Positions 30,006 to 38,583 of a stretch of 64,000 bases of DNA are shown piece after piece. The position numbers and the translations under genes were made by a program. Origin of the DNA: Hyphomicrobiales bacterium (GTDB lineage: Bacteria > Pseudomonadota > Alphaproteobacteria > Rhizobiales > Beijerinckiaceae); the NCBI GenBank assembly GCA_019075905.1, contig JAGXAM010000002.1, forward strand, positions 1 through 64,000. Reading direction: 5' to 3'. Position 1 is the stretch's first letter. Each line of letters starts with the position of its first letter. A model generated the notes under the pieces. It worked only from the letters and a program-made list of their open reading frames with translations. It made no database searches and was not told the DNA's origin.

Positions 30006-30165
30006 ATTCTGGTCTTGTGGGAAGGGTATGGCCTGAACATCCCTGCAGCCATGCCCCCGCATGAATCCCGCCATGCCCGCCCGGTCACACCGCGATTCCC
30101 GACAGATCATAGGCATCGCTGCCCTCGATTTTGACGCTGACTATGTCCCCGGCGCGCAGCGGACG
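30006..30165. repeat. Direct repeat alpha, copy A (rimO 3' end plus downstream DNA)
   Basis: A 160-bp segment matches 31283-31442 in the same orientation with 10 mismatches and no gaps by hand alignment. It runs from the intergenic base after uvrB through the equivalent of the last 27 rimO codons, then stops abruptly and joins repeat beta. Confidence 0.93.
30085..30165 (-). pseudogene. rimO 3'-terminal fragment
   Basis: Minus-strand codons here read [11 protein letters not shown] and continue to [10 protein letters not shown] with a TGA at 30085-30087, the C-terminus of the TRAM domain of RimO. The intact gene at 31362 has [11 protein letters not shown] at the same place. Of seven base differences in the shared coding part, six are silent and one gives Ala for Thr. 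The fragment has no start and is cut at its 5' side by repeat beta. Confidence 0.9.
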
Positions 30166-30251
30166 ATGCGGGCCATGTCGCTGGGTCGGTTGAAGGGATA
30201 GGTGCGCTTCGATAGCGACGATGGGGAATTGAAGCAAGTGTCACCGTAATT
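30164..30251. repeat. Direct repeat beta, copy A, ending in a REP-like palindrome arm
   Basis: An 88-bp segment matches 31199-31285 with four mismatches and one missing base. It ends with a 31-bp arm (30221-30251) that contains GAAGCAAGTGTCACCGTAAT. The same arm recurs inverted at 31114-31144 with one mismatch. The tail supplies the stop codon of the orphan gene on the minus strand. Confidence 0.9.
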
Positions 30252-30987
30252 TCCCGCGCAGCTTCGCGTCGAGCTCAGTGATCGCGTGATTGATTTCCTC
30301 AAAAGAAGGCATGCCCGTTTGTTGGATCCCACGAAATACAATCATCCAAAACAATGATGGCACCAATGCGTAAATTAAAGGATGTGTTTCTCTCACGAAT
30401 TCACGCGTCGGTAATGCAAATCCCTCAATAATATTGCTTAAACGAACGTCAGATTTGAATTTCAGCGCGTTATTGTAGTGCAGCCATTTTTGCGAAATCT
30501 GAGCTACGCATTGTTCGCACTCGGTATGGATGGTTTTTGCAAAATCTTGTTCCGAAGCTTGCTGGCTTTGGCCGACAACGCCGGCCCAATATGCTCCACC
30601 AATGACAAATACCAATATTCCGGGAGGGATGGACAGCCACCCTAGGAAATTCTGCCAGGCAGCGCGAGACACATAATAGCCGTAAGGTTGCATCATGTAG
30701 TAAACGCCAAAACACCCTAACATCCACGCGGCGATTAACACCGAGGTCAGTCGAACTGCCTTGTTTTGTGCGAACCGATTGTTCCGAGCGAACTCTTGAA
30801 TTAGCTCCGTTGACGCGGCGGCGGCCAGACCAGCAGCTACTGGCATGAAAATCCATCCCAGCCCCACCGGGATCACGCGCCTGCCGGAGGCGCTATCAAT
30901 GAGATAAACAAGCAACATCTCAAATGTCAGCATAAGGGCGAAGCCGAAACAGAAGGCTACCACCATAAGAATTCGGTGCATTGGCAT
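30241..30987 (-). CDS. Orphan multi-spanning membrane protein
   Basis: A 248-residue protein of no family I recognise. Hydrophobic segments lie at about 3-25 (ILMVVAFCFGFALMLTFEML), 42-57, 82-104 (VLIAAWMLGCFGVYYMM), 118-138 (FLGWLSIPPGILVFVIGGAYW) and 213-230 near the C-terminus. A soluble loop (about 140-205) has Cys-x-x-Cys in HTECEQCVAQ. Base composition is clearly lower in GC than the neighbours, roughly 45% by eye. Its TGA stop is formed by the flanking inverted repeat. The frame is open to 31098, but MPMHRILMVV at 30987 gives a sensible first helix. It is the only cargo of the cassette. Confidence 0.65.
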   Translation of the reverse strand: MPMHRILMVVAFCFGFALMLTFEMLLVYLIDSASGRRVIPVGLGWIFMPVAAGLAAAASTELIQEFARNNRFAQNKAVRLTSVLIAAWMLGCFGVYYMMQPYGYYVSRAAWQNFLGWLSIPPGILVFVIGGAYWAGVVGQSQQASEQDFAKTIHTECEQCVAQISQKWLHYNNALKFKSDVRLSNIIEGFALPTREFVRETHPLIYALVPSLFWMIVFRGIQQTGMPSFEEINHAITELDAKLRGKLR

Positions 30988-31113
30988 ACTTTCTGTTCGC
31001 GGCTTCGGCGGTGGCGTCAATTCTACGCAGCAACTCCACATCTCGATCATCGTGAGACGCGACGCCAGTTCGCAATTTTGGAAGCACGCATCGCGCATAT
31101 TTGCACGCCTCCA

Positions 31114-31144
31114 AATTACGGTGACACTTGCTTCATTTCCCCAT
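31114..31144. repeat. REP-like palindrome arm, inverted copy
   Basis: This 31-bp segment is the reverse complement of 30221-30251 with one mismatch, and contains ATTACGGTGACACTTGCTTC. With the first copy it brackets the orphan gene. The sequence type resembles REP palindromes mobilised by RAYT-family (Y1) transposases, from memory. The region 30988-31361 upstream of the orphan gene otherwise holds only repeats beta and alpha and a short unique stretch. Confidence 0.85.
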
Positions 31145-31198
31145 TATTTCCGCTTTCGCATGGCCCGCTTCGCTGGCCGCAACCGCAGACCCGGCAAG

Positions 31199-31285
31199 CG
31201 ATGCGGGCCGTGGCGCTGGGTCGGTTGAAGGGATAGGCGCGCTTCGATAGCGATGATGGGGATTGAAGCAAGTGTCACCGTAATT
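31199..31285. repeat. Direct repeat beta, copy B
   Basis: The second copy of repeat beta, in the same orientation as 30164-30251, lacking one A in the GGGGAATT stretch. It runs straight into alpha copy B, the two overlapping by the ATT at 31283-31285. The order is therefore beta-alpha here but alpha-beta in copy A. Confidence 0.9.
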
Positions 31286-31442
31286 CTGGTCTTGTGGGAA
31301 GGGTATGGCCTGAACATCCCCGCAGCCATGCCCTCGCATGAATCCTGCCATGCCCGCCCGGTCAGACCGCGATTCCCGACAGATCATAGGCATCGCTGCC
31401 CTCGATCTTGACGCTGACTATATCCCCGGTGCGCAATGGCCG
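31283..31442. repeat. Direct repeat alpha, copy B (3' end of intact rimO)
   Basis: This copy covers the last 27 codons and the stop of the functional rimO plus about 79 bp downstream. It is the partner of 30006-30165. Confidence 0.93.
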
Positions 31443-32681
31443 ACGGCTGCTGACATGGACAGCGCCGTCGATTTCTGGCGCGTCGGCCTTGCTCCGGCCC
31501 TTGGCCTTGAGCCCTTGCGTGCTGTCGATGATCACCGGCATGTGCCTGCCGACCTTGCCCTTCAGCTTTTTTGCGCTGATCGCCTGCTGATGCGCCATGA
31601 AACGGGCGTAACGCTCGGCCTTGACCTCATCGGGCACCACCGCCAGCCCAAGGTCATTGGCTTTGGCGCCGGTCACCGGTTCGTAGGGAAAGGCACCGAC
31701 CCGGTCGAGCCGGGCCTCGCTCAGCCAGTCCAGCAAAATCCTGAAATCATCTTCGGTTTCTCCCGGAAACCCGACGATGAAGGTCGAGCGAATGGCAAGA
31801 TCGGGGCATTGCCCGCGCCATGCCTTGATGCGCTCCAGCGTCTTTTTCTGGTCACCCGGCCGCTTCATCGCCTTCAGCACGGCGGGGCTGGCATGCTGGA
31901 ACGGAATGTCGAGATAGGGCAGCACCTTGCCCTCGGCCATCAGTTCGATCACATCATCGACATGCGGATAGGGATAGACGTAATGCAGCCTGATCCAGGC
32001 CCCGAGGCTGCCAAGCTCGCGGGCCAGATCGAGGAATCTGGTGCGCACCTCGCGCCCCTGCCATGCGCTCATCGGGTAGCCGCCATCGAGCCCATAGGCG
32101 CTGGTATCTTGCGAGATTACCAGCAGTTCCTTGACCCCGGCCTTCACCAGCTTCTCAGCTTCGCGCAGCACCTCGCCGGCCGGGCGCGACATGAGATCGC
32201 CGCGCAGTTTCGGAATGATGCAGAACGAGCAGCGGTTGTTGCAGCCTTCCGAGATTTTCAGATAGGCATAGTGGCGCGGCGTCAGCTTGATACCCTGCTC
32301 GGGCACCAGATCAAGAAACGGGTGATGCGGCGGCGGCGATGCCTCATGCACCGCCGTCATGACGCTTTCATAGGCCTGTGGCCCGGTAATGGCGCTGACC
32401 TGCGGATAGGTGGCGAGGATCGGCCCCGGCTCGGCACCCATGCAGCCGGTGACGATCACCTTGCCGTTTTCCCGCATGGCGGCACCGATAGCGGCCAGGG
32501 ATTCCGCCTTGGCGCTGTCGAGAAAGCCACAGGTATTGACGATCACCGCATCAGCGCCTTCGTGATGCCGCGATATTTCATAGCCCTCGGCGCGCAATTG
32601 CGTGATAATGCGCTCGGAATCGACGAGCGCCTTGGGGCAGCCCAGGGAGACGAAGGAAATTTTCGGTTGTGCACTTGTCAT
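31362..32681 (-). CDS. rimO: Ribosomal protein uS12 methylthiotransferase
   Basis: A 439-residue radical-SAM enzyme that adds a methylthio group to the conserved Asp of ribosomal protein S12. The N-terminal MTTase domain has [14 protein letters not shown] and [14 protein letters not shown] (Fe-S Cys). The radical-SAM cluster motif is [12 protein letters not shown] near 150. The C-terminal TRAM domain is present (VIIDSTQGL to the end at IAV). The last 27 codons are duplicated 1,277 bp away. The SLGCPK and [11 protein letters not shown] wording separates RimO from MiaB. Confidence 0.97.
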   Translation of the reverse strand: MTSAQPKISFVSLGCPKALVDSERIITQLRAEGYEISRHHEGADAVIVNTCGFLDSAKAESLAAIGAAMRENGKVIVTGCMGAEPGPILATYPQVSAITGPQAYESVMTAVHEASPPPHHPFLDLVPEQGIKLTPRHYAYLKISEGCNNRCSFCIIPKLRGDLMSRPAGEVLREAEKLVKAGVKELLVISQDTSAYGLDGGYPMSAWQGREVRTRFLDLARELGSLGAWIRLHYVYPYPHVDDVIELMAEGKVLPYLDIPFQHASPAVLKAMKRPGDQKKTLERIKAWRGQCPDLAIRSTFIVGFPGETEDDFRILLDWLSEARLDRVGAFPYEPVTGAKANDLGLAVVPDEVKAERYARFMAHQQAISAKKLKGKVGRHMPVIIDSTQGLKAKGRSKADAPEIDGAVHVSSRRPLRTGDIVSVKIEGSDAYDLSGIAV

Positions 32682-32807
32682 GGCCCCTCGCTTGCCACGC
32701 TCTTAACGCCAAGGCAACCATGCTTGTTGGCGTCCCGGTAAGGCGATCACGCTACGAGATAAGTGCTGCGCACGCATGTCCCCACGATTTCGATGGAAAC
32801 CAGCCTC

Positions 32808-33569
32808 ATGGATGCCTCCCTGTCCCAAGTCGACGCCCTGGCGATCAGCGGCCTGAGGAAGGCCTTCGACAAGCCTGTCGTCAAGGACCTGACGCTTCAG
32901 GTGCGCCCCGGCGAGCTCTATGCCCTGCTCGGCTCCAATGGCGCCGGCAAGACCACCACCCTGCGCATGGTCGCCGGGCTGATAGCACCCGATGCCGGCT
33001 CGGTGCATATTTTCGGCATCGACTGCGCCCAGGACCCGCTGGCGGCGCGGGCGGTCACCGCCTGGGTGCCCGACGAGCCGATGATCTACGACAAGCTGAC
33101 GCCGCTGGAATATATGGCACTGATTGCCGGCCTCTGGTCGGTCAAGCCCGCCCTTGCGGCGCAGCGCACCGATGAGCTTTTCACGACGCTCGGCCTGAAT
33201 GAGGTCGCCAACCAGCGCTGCGAGGCCTTCTCGCGCGGCATGAAGCAAAAGGTGGCGCTGGCCGGGGCGCTGGTGCATGAACCGCGCCTGCTGCTGCTTG
33301 ATGAGCCGCTTACCGGGCTCGATGCCGCCATGGCCCGCATCGTCAAGGATTTGCTGGATGCGCGCGTGCGCGGCGGCGCCACCATCATTCTCACCACCCA
33401 CATTCTCGAAGTGGCGGAACGCATGGCCAGCCGCATCGGCATCCTGCATCATGGCGAACTCGTCGCCGAGGGCACGTTCAGCCAGTTGCAGGCCCGTTTT
33501 GGCGGCGGCAAGGGCAGCCTCGAAGATGTGTTCGTTGACCTGGTGACCGACACGAGGAGTGCCGCTTGA
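32808..33569 (+). CDS. ABC transporter ATP-binding protein
   Basis: A 253-residue ABC-2-type exporter ATPase. Walker A is LGSNGAGKTTTLRMVAG near residue 41, the signature is AFSRGMKQKVALAGAL (SRGM in place of SGGQ, common in this type), and Walker B is LLLLDEPLTGLDAAMA followed by the H-loop TTHILE. The start is uncertain: 32793 is also possible, but GGAAA sits eight bases before 32808. It overlaps the permease gene at 33566. Substrate unknown. Confidence 0.9.
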   Translation: MDASLSQVDALAISGLRKAFDKPVVKDLTLQVRPGELYALLGSNGAGKTTTLRMVAGLIAPDAGSVHIFGIDCAQDPLAARAVTAWVPDEPMIYDKLTPLEYMALIAGLWSVKPALAAQRTDELFTTLGLNEVANQRCEAFSRGMKQKVALAGALVHEPRLLLLDEPLTGLDAAMARIVKDLLDARVRGGATIILTTHILEVAERMASRIGILHHGELVAEGTFSQLQARFGGGKGSLEDVFVDLVTDTRSAA

Positions 33570-35116
33570 ACCTGCCGCGTCCGCGCCTCTTCCTGCTGCT
33601 CGATCACGAGTTTCGCCTGTGGCGGCGGCGCTTTTCCAGCGTCGCCGACGGCAACCGGCCGTGGTACCAGTCGCGCTTCCTGATGTTCCTGGGCGTGGTC
33701 TATGTCGCCGCGCAGGCCGGCGATTTCCTGCTCATGTGGTCGACCCACGCCACCGGCCCGGAACCCACCTTCCCGCAGCTCGTCGGCGTTGACCTGCTGA
33801 TCGCGGCGTTTCTGGTATTCGTGACCATCACCGAATTGTCCTTCGTCATCGCCCGCGCCTATACTCGCGGCGAGGCGGATCTGCTCTATGCCGCGCCGAT
33901 TCCGCCGCATCTGATCTTCGCTTCACGGCTGATCCGCGGCGCCCTCGGTGCCGCCCCGACTTGGCTGCTGCTGCTGTCGCCCGTCGTCAACGGCTATATC
34001 GTGTTCGACGGCATCAGATATGTGTCGATCTATGTGACAATCTTTCTGGTGTCTGGGCTCGCACATATCATCGCCAATCTGCTGCTTTTGGGCATGTACC
34101 GGGTGCTTGGTCCGCGCCATACCAAATCCATCGGCAATTTCATGGCCGGTGTGGCGCTTCTCAGCTTCATTTTCGCCTCGCAATTCGCCCGCTTTCCCTG
34201 GGGCCTGCGGTTCGTCGAGCGGCTTGATAACGCGCTCACGGCCTTTGCCGGCAATGTCCAGGGCTGGCCGCTCGCCCCGGCGCGGGCGCTGCTGGGGTCA
34301 TTTCCCGACATGATCATTCTGGCCACGCTGGGCATGGCGCTCGTCGGCATCGCCGTGCTGCTGTTCAGCAACGCCTATGAGCGCATGATGCTGGATTGCG
34401 GTCAGGCCCACGGCGAGCATGTGCAGCCCGGCCGCACCAGCAGGCAATTGCCGGTTCTCGGCCTGCGGCTGACGCTGCTGCGCAAGGAATTTGCCGCCAT
34501 GCGCCGCAACCCGACCCTGTGGGTGCAATTGCTGTCGTCAACCGCCTATGTCATCCCCGCCGGCATGAGCCTTGGCCGCAGCATGTTCAGCGGTGACTAT
34601 CTCGATCCCGCTATCATGGCGGGCATGCTGGCTTTCATGTCGGTGACGACCTCAAGCCCGGTCATGCAGCTGGTGTTTCTCAACGAAAACGCCCCGGAGC
34701 TGATGGCCACCGCCCCGATACCGCGCAGCTTCGATCTTGGCTGCAAATGGCAGATTTCCGCGCTGTTCACGCTGGGGTTCCTTTGCGCGCCGCTCGCGCT
34801 GGTGGCGTGGCTGTCGCCGCTGGCCGGGCTTGCCGGCCTGCTGTTCTGTATTGTCGGCATCGCCTGCCATGCCATTGTCTATATCAGCTTTGTCGATCAG
34901 GCCGTGCCTTACCGCAATTCGAAAAAGATGCACCTGCCGCTCGGCGCTGGCCTGCTCACCATCCTGCTCGCCGTCACCCTGGGCGGGCTGGCCTTCACCA
35001 CGCTGCGCCATTCCTGGTTCGCGCTGGTGCCCTTGCTGGTGCTGCTCGTGATGTTCGGCGCGCTGGTGCCGACACCCGCGCGCCGCCGGCTGGTCATGGG
35101 TGTGCTCAGTGCCTGA
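33566..35116 (+). CDS. ABC-2-type exporter permease
   Basis: A 516-residue polytopic protein with about twelve hydrophobic segments, starting near residue 45 (FLMFLGVVYVAAQAGDFLLMW). Translation begins at TTG (33566), supported by GAGGAG about six bases upstream and by overlap with the ATPase stop. An internal hydrophilic part (about 275-300) separates two membrane halves, as in large single-chain ABC-2 permeases. It forms an exporter with the preceding ATPase. No periplasmic partner is encoded nearby and the cargo is unknown. Confidence 0.85.
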   Translation: MNLPRPRLFLLLDHEFRLWRRRFSSVADGNRPWYQSRFLMFLGVVYVAAQAGDFLLMWSTHATGPEPTFPQLVGVDLLIAAFLVFVTITELSFVIARAYTRGEADLLYAAPIPPHLIFASRLIRGALGAAPTWLLLLSPVVNGYIVFDGIRYVSIYVTIFLVSGLAHIIANLLLLGMYRVLGPRHTKSIGNFMAGVALLSFIFASQFARFPWGLRFVERLDNALTAFAGNVQGWPLAPARALLGSFPDMIILATLGMALVGIAVLLFSNAYERMMLDCGQAHGEHVQPGRTSRQLPVLGLRLTLLRKEFAAMRRNPTLWVQLLSSTAYVIPAGMSLGRSMFSGDYLDPAIMAGMLAFMSVTTSSPVMQLVFLNENAPELMATAPIPRSFDLGCKWQISALFTLGFLCAPLALVAWLSPLAGLAGLLFCIVGIACHAIVYISFVDQAVPYRNSKKMHLPLGAGLLTILLAVTLGGLAFTTLRHSWFALVPLLVLLVMFGALVPTPARRRLVMGVLSA

Positions 35117-35118
35117 TC

Positions 35119-36297
35119 TCAGCGCCGCGGCTTCACCCAGCCGGCATTGTTCTTCGAGGAGGTCAAGGCGGCATCGATGAAGGCCATCCCCTTGACAGCA
35201 TCATCAATCCCGGGAACCAGCAGGTCGGCAGGGCGGGCCTGCCCCATACGTCGCGCCCGGATGGCGACGGCTGCTTCCGAATAAAGATTGCCAAAAGCTT
35301 CAAGATAGCCTTCCGGATGGCCCGGCGGCAGCCGCGAGCCCAGCGCCGCACCGGCCCCCAGTCCCGCACCGCCGCGCGCGTAAATCTGGATCGGCGCGCC
35401 AAGCCTTGCCACCTGCAGGCTGTTGGGCTGGGCCTGCATCCATTCCAGTGAACCCTTTTCGCCATAGACCCGGATTTTCAGGCCATTGTCATGGCCCGGT
35501 GCCACCTGGCTCGCCCATAACATGCCACGCGCCCCATTCTGGTAGCGCAGCATGATCTGCACATTGTCATCGACCCTTCGACCGGGGCTGAAGCTCGAAA
35601 GATCGGCGGCCAGTTCCTCAAGGGGAAGGTTGGTGATGAAATCGGCGAGTTGGAAGGCATGGGTGCCGATATCGCCGATACAGCCGCCGGCGCCGCTGCG
35701 CGCCGGATCGGTTCGCCATTCGGCCTGCTTGTTTCCCGAGGTCTCCTGCGGCGTGCACAGCCAGTCCTGCGGATATTCGACATGCACCAGCCTGACGGCA
35801 CCAAGATCACCGGCCTGCACCATAGCCCGCGCCTGCCGCACCAGCGGATAGGCCGAATAATTATGGGTCAGTGCGAAAACCAGCTTCGAGGCCTTGACCG
35901 CATCCTCGATTTCAAGCGCGTCATCGAGGCTGATGGTCAGCGGCTTGTCGCAGATCACATCGATGCCGGCCTTCAGAAAGGTCAGGATCGGCGCCTTGTG
36001 CATGTGGTTGGGCGTGACGATGCTCACCGCCTCGATGCCATCCGGGCGCGCCGCCTCGGCCTTGGCCATGCTGGCAAAGTCATCATAAACCCGGGCCTCG
36101 TCGAGATTCAGCGCCGCGCCCGAGCGCCGCGATTTTTCCGGCGTCGATGACAGCGCCCCCGCGACAAATTCATAATGATCATCCATACGCGCCGCCAGCC
36201 GGTGCACGGCACCGATGAACGCGCCTTCCCCGCCCCCCACCATGCCAAGGCGTATGCGGCGCTTGTTGATGGCGGGAGGCTTTTGCTGTGCAGACAT
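35119..36297 (-). CDS. Gfo/Idh/MocA-family oxidoreductase
   Basis: A 392-residue NAD(P)-dependent sugar/inositol-type dehydrogenase. The Rossmann motif is IRLGMVGGGEGAFIGAVHR near 16-34, CDKPLTISLDDALEIEDA is the EKP-like catalytic block near 118, and GGCIGDIGTHAFQLADFI near 205-222 carries the usual Gly-Asp-x-x-x-His pair. The C-terminal beta-sheet domain is complete. GAAAGG precedes the ATG by six bases. Substrate is unknown. It is convergent with the exporter permease, the stops only two bases apart. Confidence 0.9.
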   Translation of the reverse strand: MSAQQKPPAINKRRIRLGMVGGGEGAFIGAVHRLAARMDDHYEFVAGALSSTPEKSRRSGAALNLDEARVYDDFASMAKAEAARPDGIEAVSIVTPNHMHKAPILTFLKAGIDVICDKPLTISLDDALEIEDAVKASKLVFALTHNYSAYPLVRQARAMVQAGDLGAVRLVHVEYPQDWLCTPQETSGNKQAEWRTDPARSGAGGCIGDIGTHAFQLADFITNLPLEELAADLSSFSPGRRVDDNVQIMLRYQNGARGMLWASQVAPGHDNGLKIRVYGEKGSLEWMQAQPNSLQVARLGAPIQIYARGGAGLGAGAALGSRLPPGHPEGYLEAFGNLYSEAAVAIRARRMGQARPADLLVPGIDDAVKGMAFIDAALTSSKNNAGWVKPRR

Positions 36298-36333
36298 GAC
36301 AGACCTTTCAAACGGGTTGGGAGTCAGGAAAAC

Positions 36334-38583
36334 TTACAGAGGGACGCCAAGGCCGGTGGCAAATTCGCGCAGGCCCTGACGCAGCGACCGGCCATCGCCT
36401 TGCTGGTCCATGGCCTGCTCCAGAAACGCGCGGGTCTTGCCGACATCCATCGCCAGGATCATCGCCTTGACCGGTCCGATGGCCGCGGGCGACATCGACA
36501 GGCCGCGCAGGCCGCAGGCCACCAGCGCCATGGCATCGAGCGTGCGCCCGCCCATTTCGCCGCACAGGGTCAGCGGCGTCCCATGCCGGTCGGCAATGGC
36601 GGCGATCTGGGTGATCAGCCGCAGGAACGGCGCCGACAGCGGATCATAGCGCCCGGAAACCCGCTTGTTGTCGCGGTCCGCCGCAAAAACATATTGCGCC
36701 AGGTCATTGGAGCCGATCGAGATGAAATCGACCAGCGGGCACAGTTCCTCAAGCTGCCAGACCAGCGAGGGCACCTCCAGCATGACGCCCACCGCCAGCC
36801 CGCGCGGCAAGTCATGGCCGTGCCGCTTCAGATGCTGTTGCTCCTGGGCGAGGGCGGCGCGCGCTTCCACCAGTTCCGTGACAGTGGCCACCATCGGGAA
36901 CATGATGCGCATGTCGCGCCCGGCCCCGGCCCGCAGCAGCGCCCGCAATTGCGGCCGCAGGAATCCCGGCCGGTCAAGCCCGATCCGCAAGGCCCGCCAG
37001 CCCAGCGCTGGGTTCTCCTCCTCGATTTTCTTCATATAGGGCAGCACCTTGTCGCTGCCGATGTCCAGCGTGCGGAAGGTCACGGGCCGGTCAGGCACCG
37101 CCTCCAGCACGGCTTTGTAGAAGCTGTATTGCTCGCCGAGCCGCGGGAACTGCGGCGCCAGCATGAATTGCAGTTCGGTGCGGAACAGCCCGATGGAGGA
37201 CGCGCCGGATTCAGCCACCTGCGGCAGATCCAGCATCAGGCCGGCATTCATGCTGAGATCAACCGTCACGCCATCGAGGCTGCAGGCGGCACGCGCCCGC
37301 AGGCTGCGGTACTGCTCCTGGCGGCGCGCCCGCATCCGCACGCGCTCGACATAGGCCGCCTCGATATTGGCCGAGGGACGCACCTGCACCTCGCCGGTGC
37401 CGCCATCGATGATCATCGCATCGCCATCGGCCACCAGATCGGTGATGTTGGCAATATCACCGACACAGGCAATGCCCATGGCCCGCGCGACAATGGCGAC
37501 ATGGCTGGAGGCCCCGCCCTCCTCCAGCACCAGACCGCGCAAATGCGCCCGTTCATAGCCAAGCAGCGCCGCCGGCCCCATGGTGCGGGCCACAAGAATG
37601 GCATTTTCCGGCAATTGCTGGCGGGCATTGGTGAGCACAGTGCCGGTCAGCTTGTGCAGCAAGCGATCCGCCAGATCCTGCAAATCATGCAGCCGCTCGC
37701 GCAAATAGGGATCGGTCTGGCGTTGCAGCCGGGCGCGCGCATCATTCTGCACCCGCTCGACCGCCGCCTCGGCCGTCAGCCCCGAGCGTATCGCCTCTTT
37801 CAGCCGCCGCAGCCAACCGGCATCATGCGCCATCATCTGGAAGGTTTCGAGCACGTCGCGCTGCTCGCCGCTGGCCGAAGCCTGGTCGATCAGCCGGTCG
37901 AGTTCCTCGCGCATGCCCTCCAGCGCCACTTCGAGCCGCGTCGTTTCCGCACCCGGATCGTCGGAGATCAGCTTGGTGATCTGGATGCGTGGCTGGTGCA
38001 ACACCGCATGGCCAAGACCAACCCCCTCGGCAGCAGGCGAGCCACGAAGCTCAAGATGCCGGGTCAGCGCCGATTTGACCCCGGGCCGCGCCAAAGCCTG
38101 CAAGGCCCCGCCGGCCACCATTTCGGCCAGCAACATGGCGGTGGTCTGCAGAGCCTCGATTTCTTCTTCGGTATAGACGCGGCGGGCGCGGTTCTGCACC
38201 ACCAGCACCCCGAGCACATTGCCGCCACGCAGCACCGGCACGCCAAGGAAGGAATGATAGATTTCTTCGCCGGTTTCCGGCTTGTAGGAGAAGGCCGGGT
38301 GCGCTTGCGCATCAGCCAGGGCCAACGGCTCGGCGGTTGTCGCGATCAGGCCGACGAGGCCCTCATCCGGGCGCATCAGCGTCTCGTGCACGGCATCGGG
38401 GTTCAGACCCTCGGTGGCGTACAATTCCAGGATGCCATCGTCGCGCTGCAGATAGATCGAACAGACCTCGGCGATCATATTCGAGGCGATGAGCACGACA
38501 ATGCGGTCGAGCCGCGTTTGCGGATCGACTTGTTCGGCCATCACGGCGCGCAAGCGGCGCAGTAACAGCCTTGGCCCACCCAT
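36334..38583 (-). CDS. ptsP: Phosphoenolpyruvate-protein phosphotransferase PtsP (enzyme I-Ntr)
   Basis: A 749-residue first enzyme of the nitrogen-type PTS, which takes phosphate from PEP and passes it to NPr. An N-terminal GAF domain spans about 20-150 (VCSIYLQRDDGILELYATEGLN). The phosphohistidine is His361 in EGGASSHVAIVARAMG. The PEP-binding barrel has GLFRTELQFM, RTLDIGSDK, GIGSNDLAQY-like SIGSNDLAQYVFA with metal ligands, and LCGEMGG with the catalytic Cys. The ATG at 38583 gives MGGPRLLLRRLR, the usual family start; the frame is open a further 24 codons. NPr and EIIA-Ntr are not in the window. Confidence 0.95.
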   Translation of the reverse strand: MGGPRLLLRRLRAVMAEQVDPQTRLDRIVVLIASNMIAEVCSIYLQRDDGILELYATEGLNPDAVHETLMRPDEGLVGLIATTAEPLALADAQAHPAFSYKPETGEEIYHSFLGVPVLRGGNVLGVLVVQNRARRVYTEEEIEALQTTAMLLAEMVAGGALQALARPGVKSALTRHLELRGSPAAEGVGLGHAVLHQPRIQITKLISDDPGAETTRLEVALEGMREELDRLIDQASASGEQRDVLETFQMMAHDAGWLRRLKEAIRSGLTAEAAVERVQNDARARLQRQTDPYLRERLHDLQDLADRLLHKLTGTVLTNARQQLPENAILVARTMGPAALLGYERAHLRGLVLEEGGASSHVAIVARAMGIACVGDIANITDLVADGDAMIIDGGTGEVQVRPSANIEAAYVERVRMRARRQEQYRSLRARAACSLDGVTVDLSMNAGLMLDLPQVAESGASSIGLFRTELQFMLAPQFPRLGEQYSFYKAVLEAVPDRPVTFRTLDIGSDKVLPYMKKIEEENPALGWRALRIGLDRPGFLRPQLRALLRAGAGRDMRIMFPMVATVTELVEARAALAQEQQHLKRHGHDLPRGLAVGVMLEVPSLVWQLEELCPLVDFISIGSNDLAQYVFAADRDNKRVSGRYDPLSAPFLRLITQIAAIADRHGTPLTLCGEMGGRTLDAMALVACGLRGLSMSPAAIGPVKAMILAMDVGKTRAFLEQAMDQQGDGRSLRQGLREFATGLGVPL

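Larger units (their letters stand above)
30164..31285. mobile_element. Candidate non-autonomous element inserted at the rimO 3' end
   Basis: A block bounded by direct repeats beta (A and B) contains one lower-GC gene bracketed by a 31-bp inverted repeat and lies between two copies of the rimO 3' end (alpha). The repeat period is 1,277 bp. No transposase, integrase or RAYT gene is present inside. The arrangement is directly visible; the interpretation as an inserted element that regenerated the rimO end is inference. Confidence 0.5.

Noticed and set aside
36175-38565. A 2.4-kb open frame on the plus strand opposite ptsP, and similar long frames opposite other genes
   Set aside because: In GC-rich DNA the strand opposite a gene often stays open. 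The translation has no recognisable domain and is rich in His/Arg/Gln, whereas the minus strand encodes a complete PtsP.
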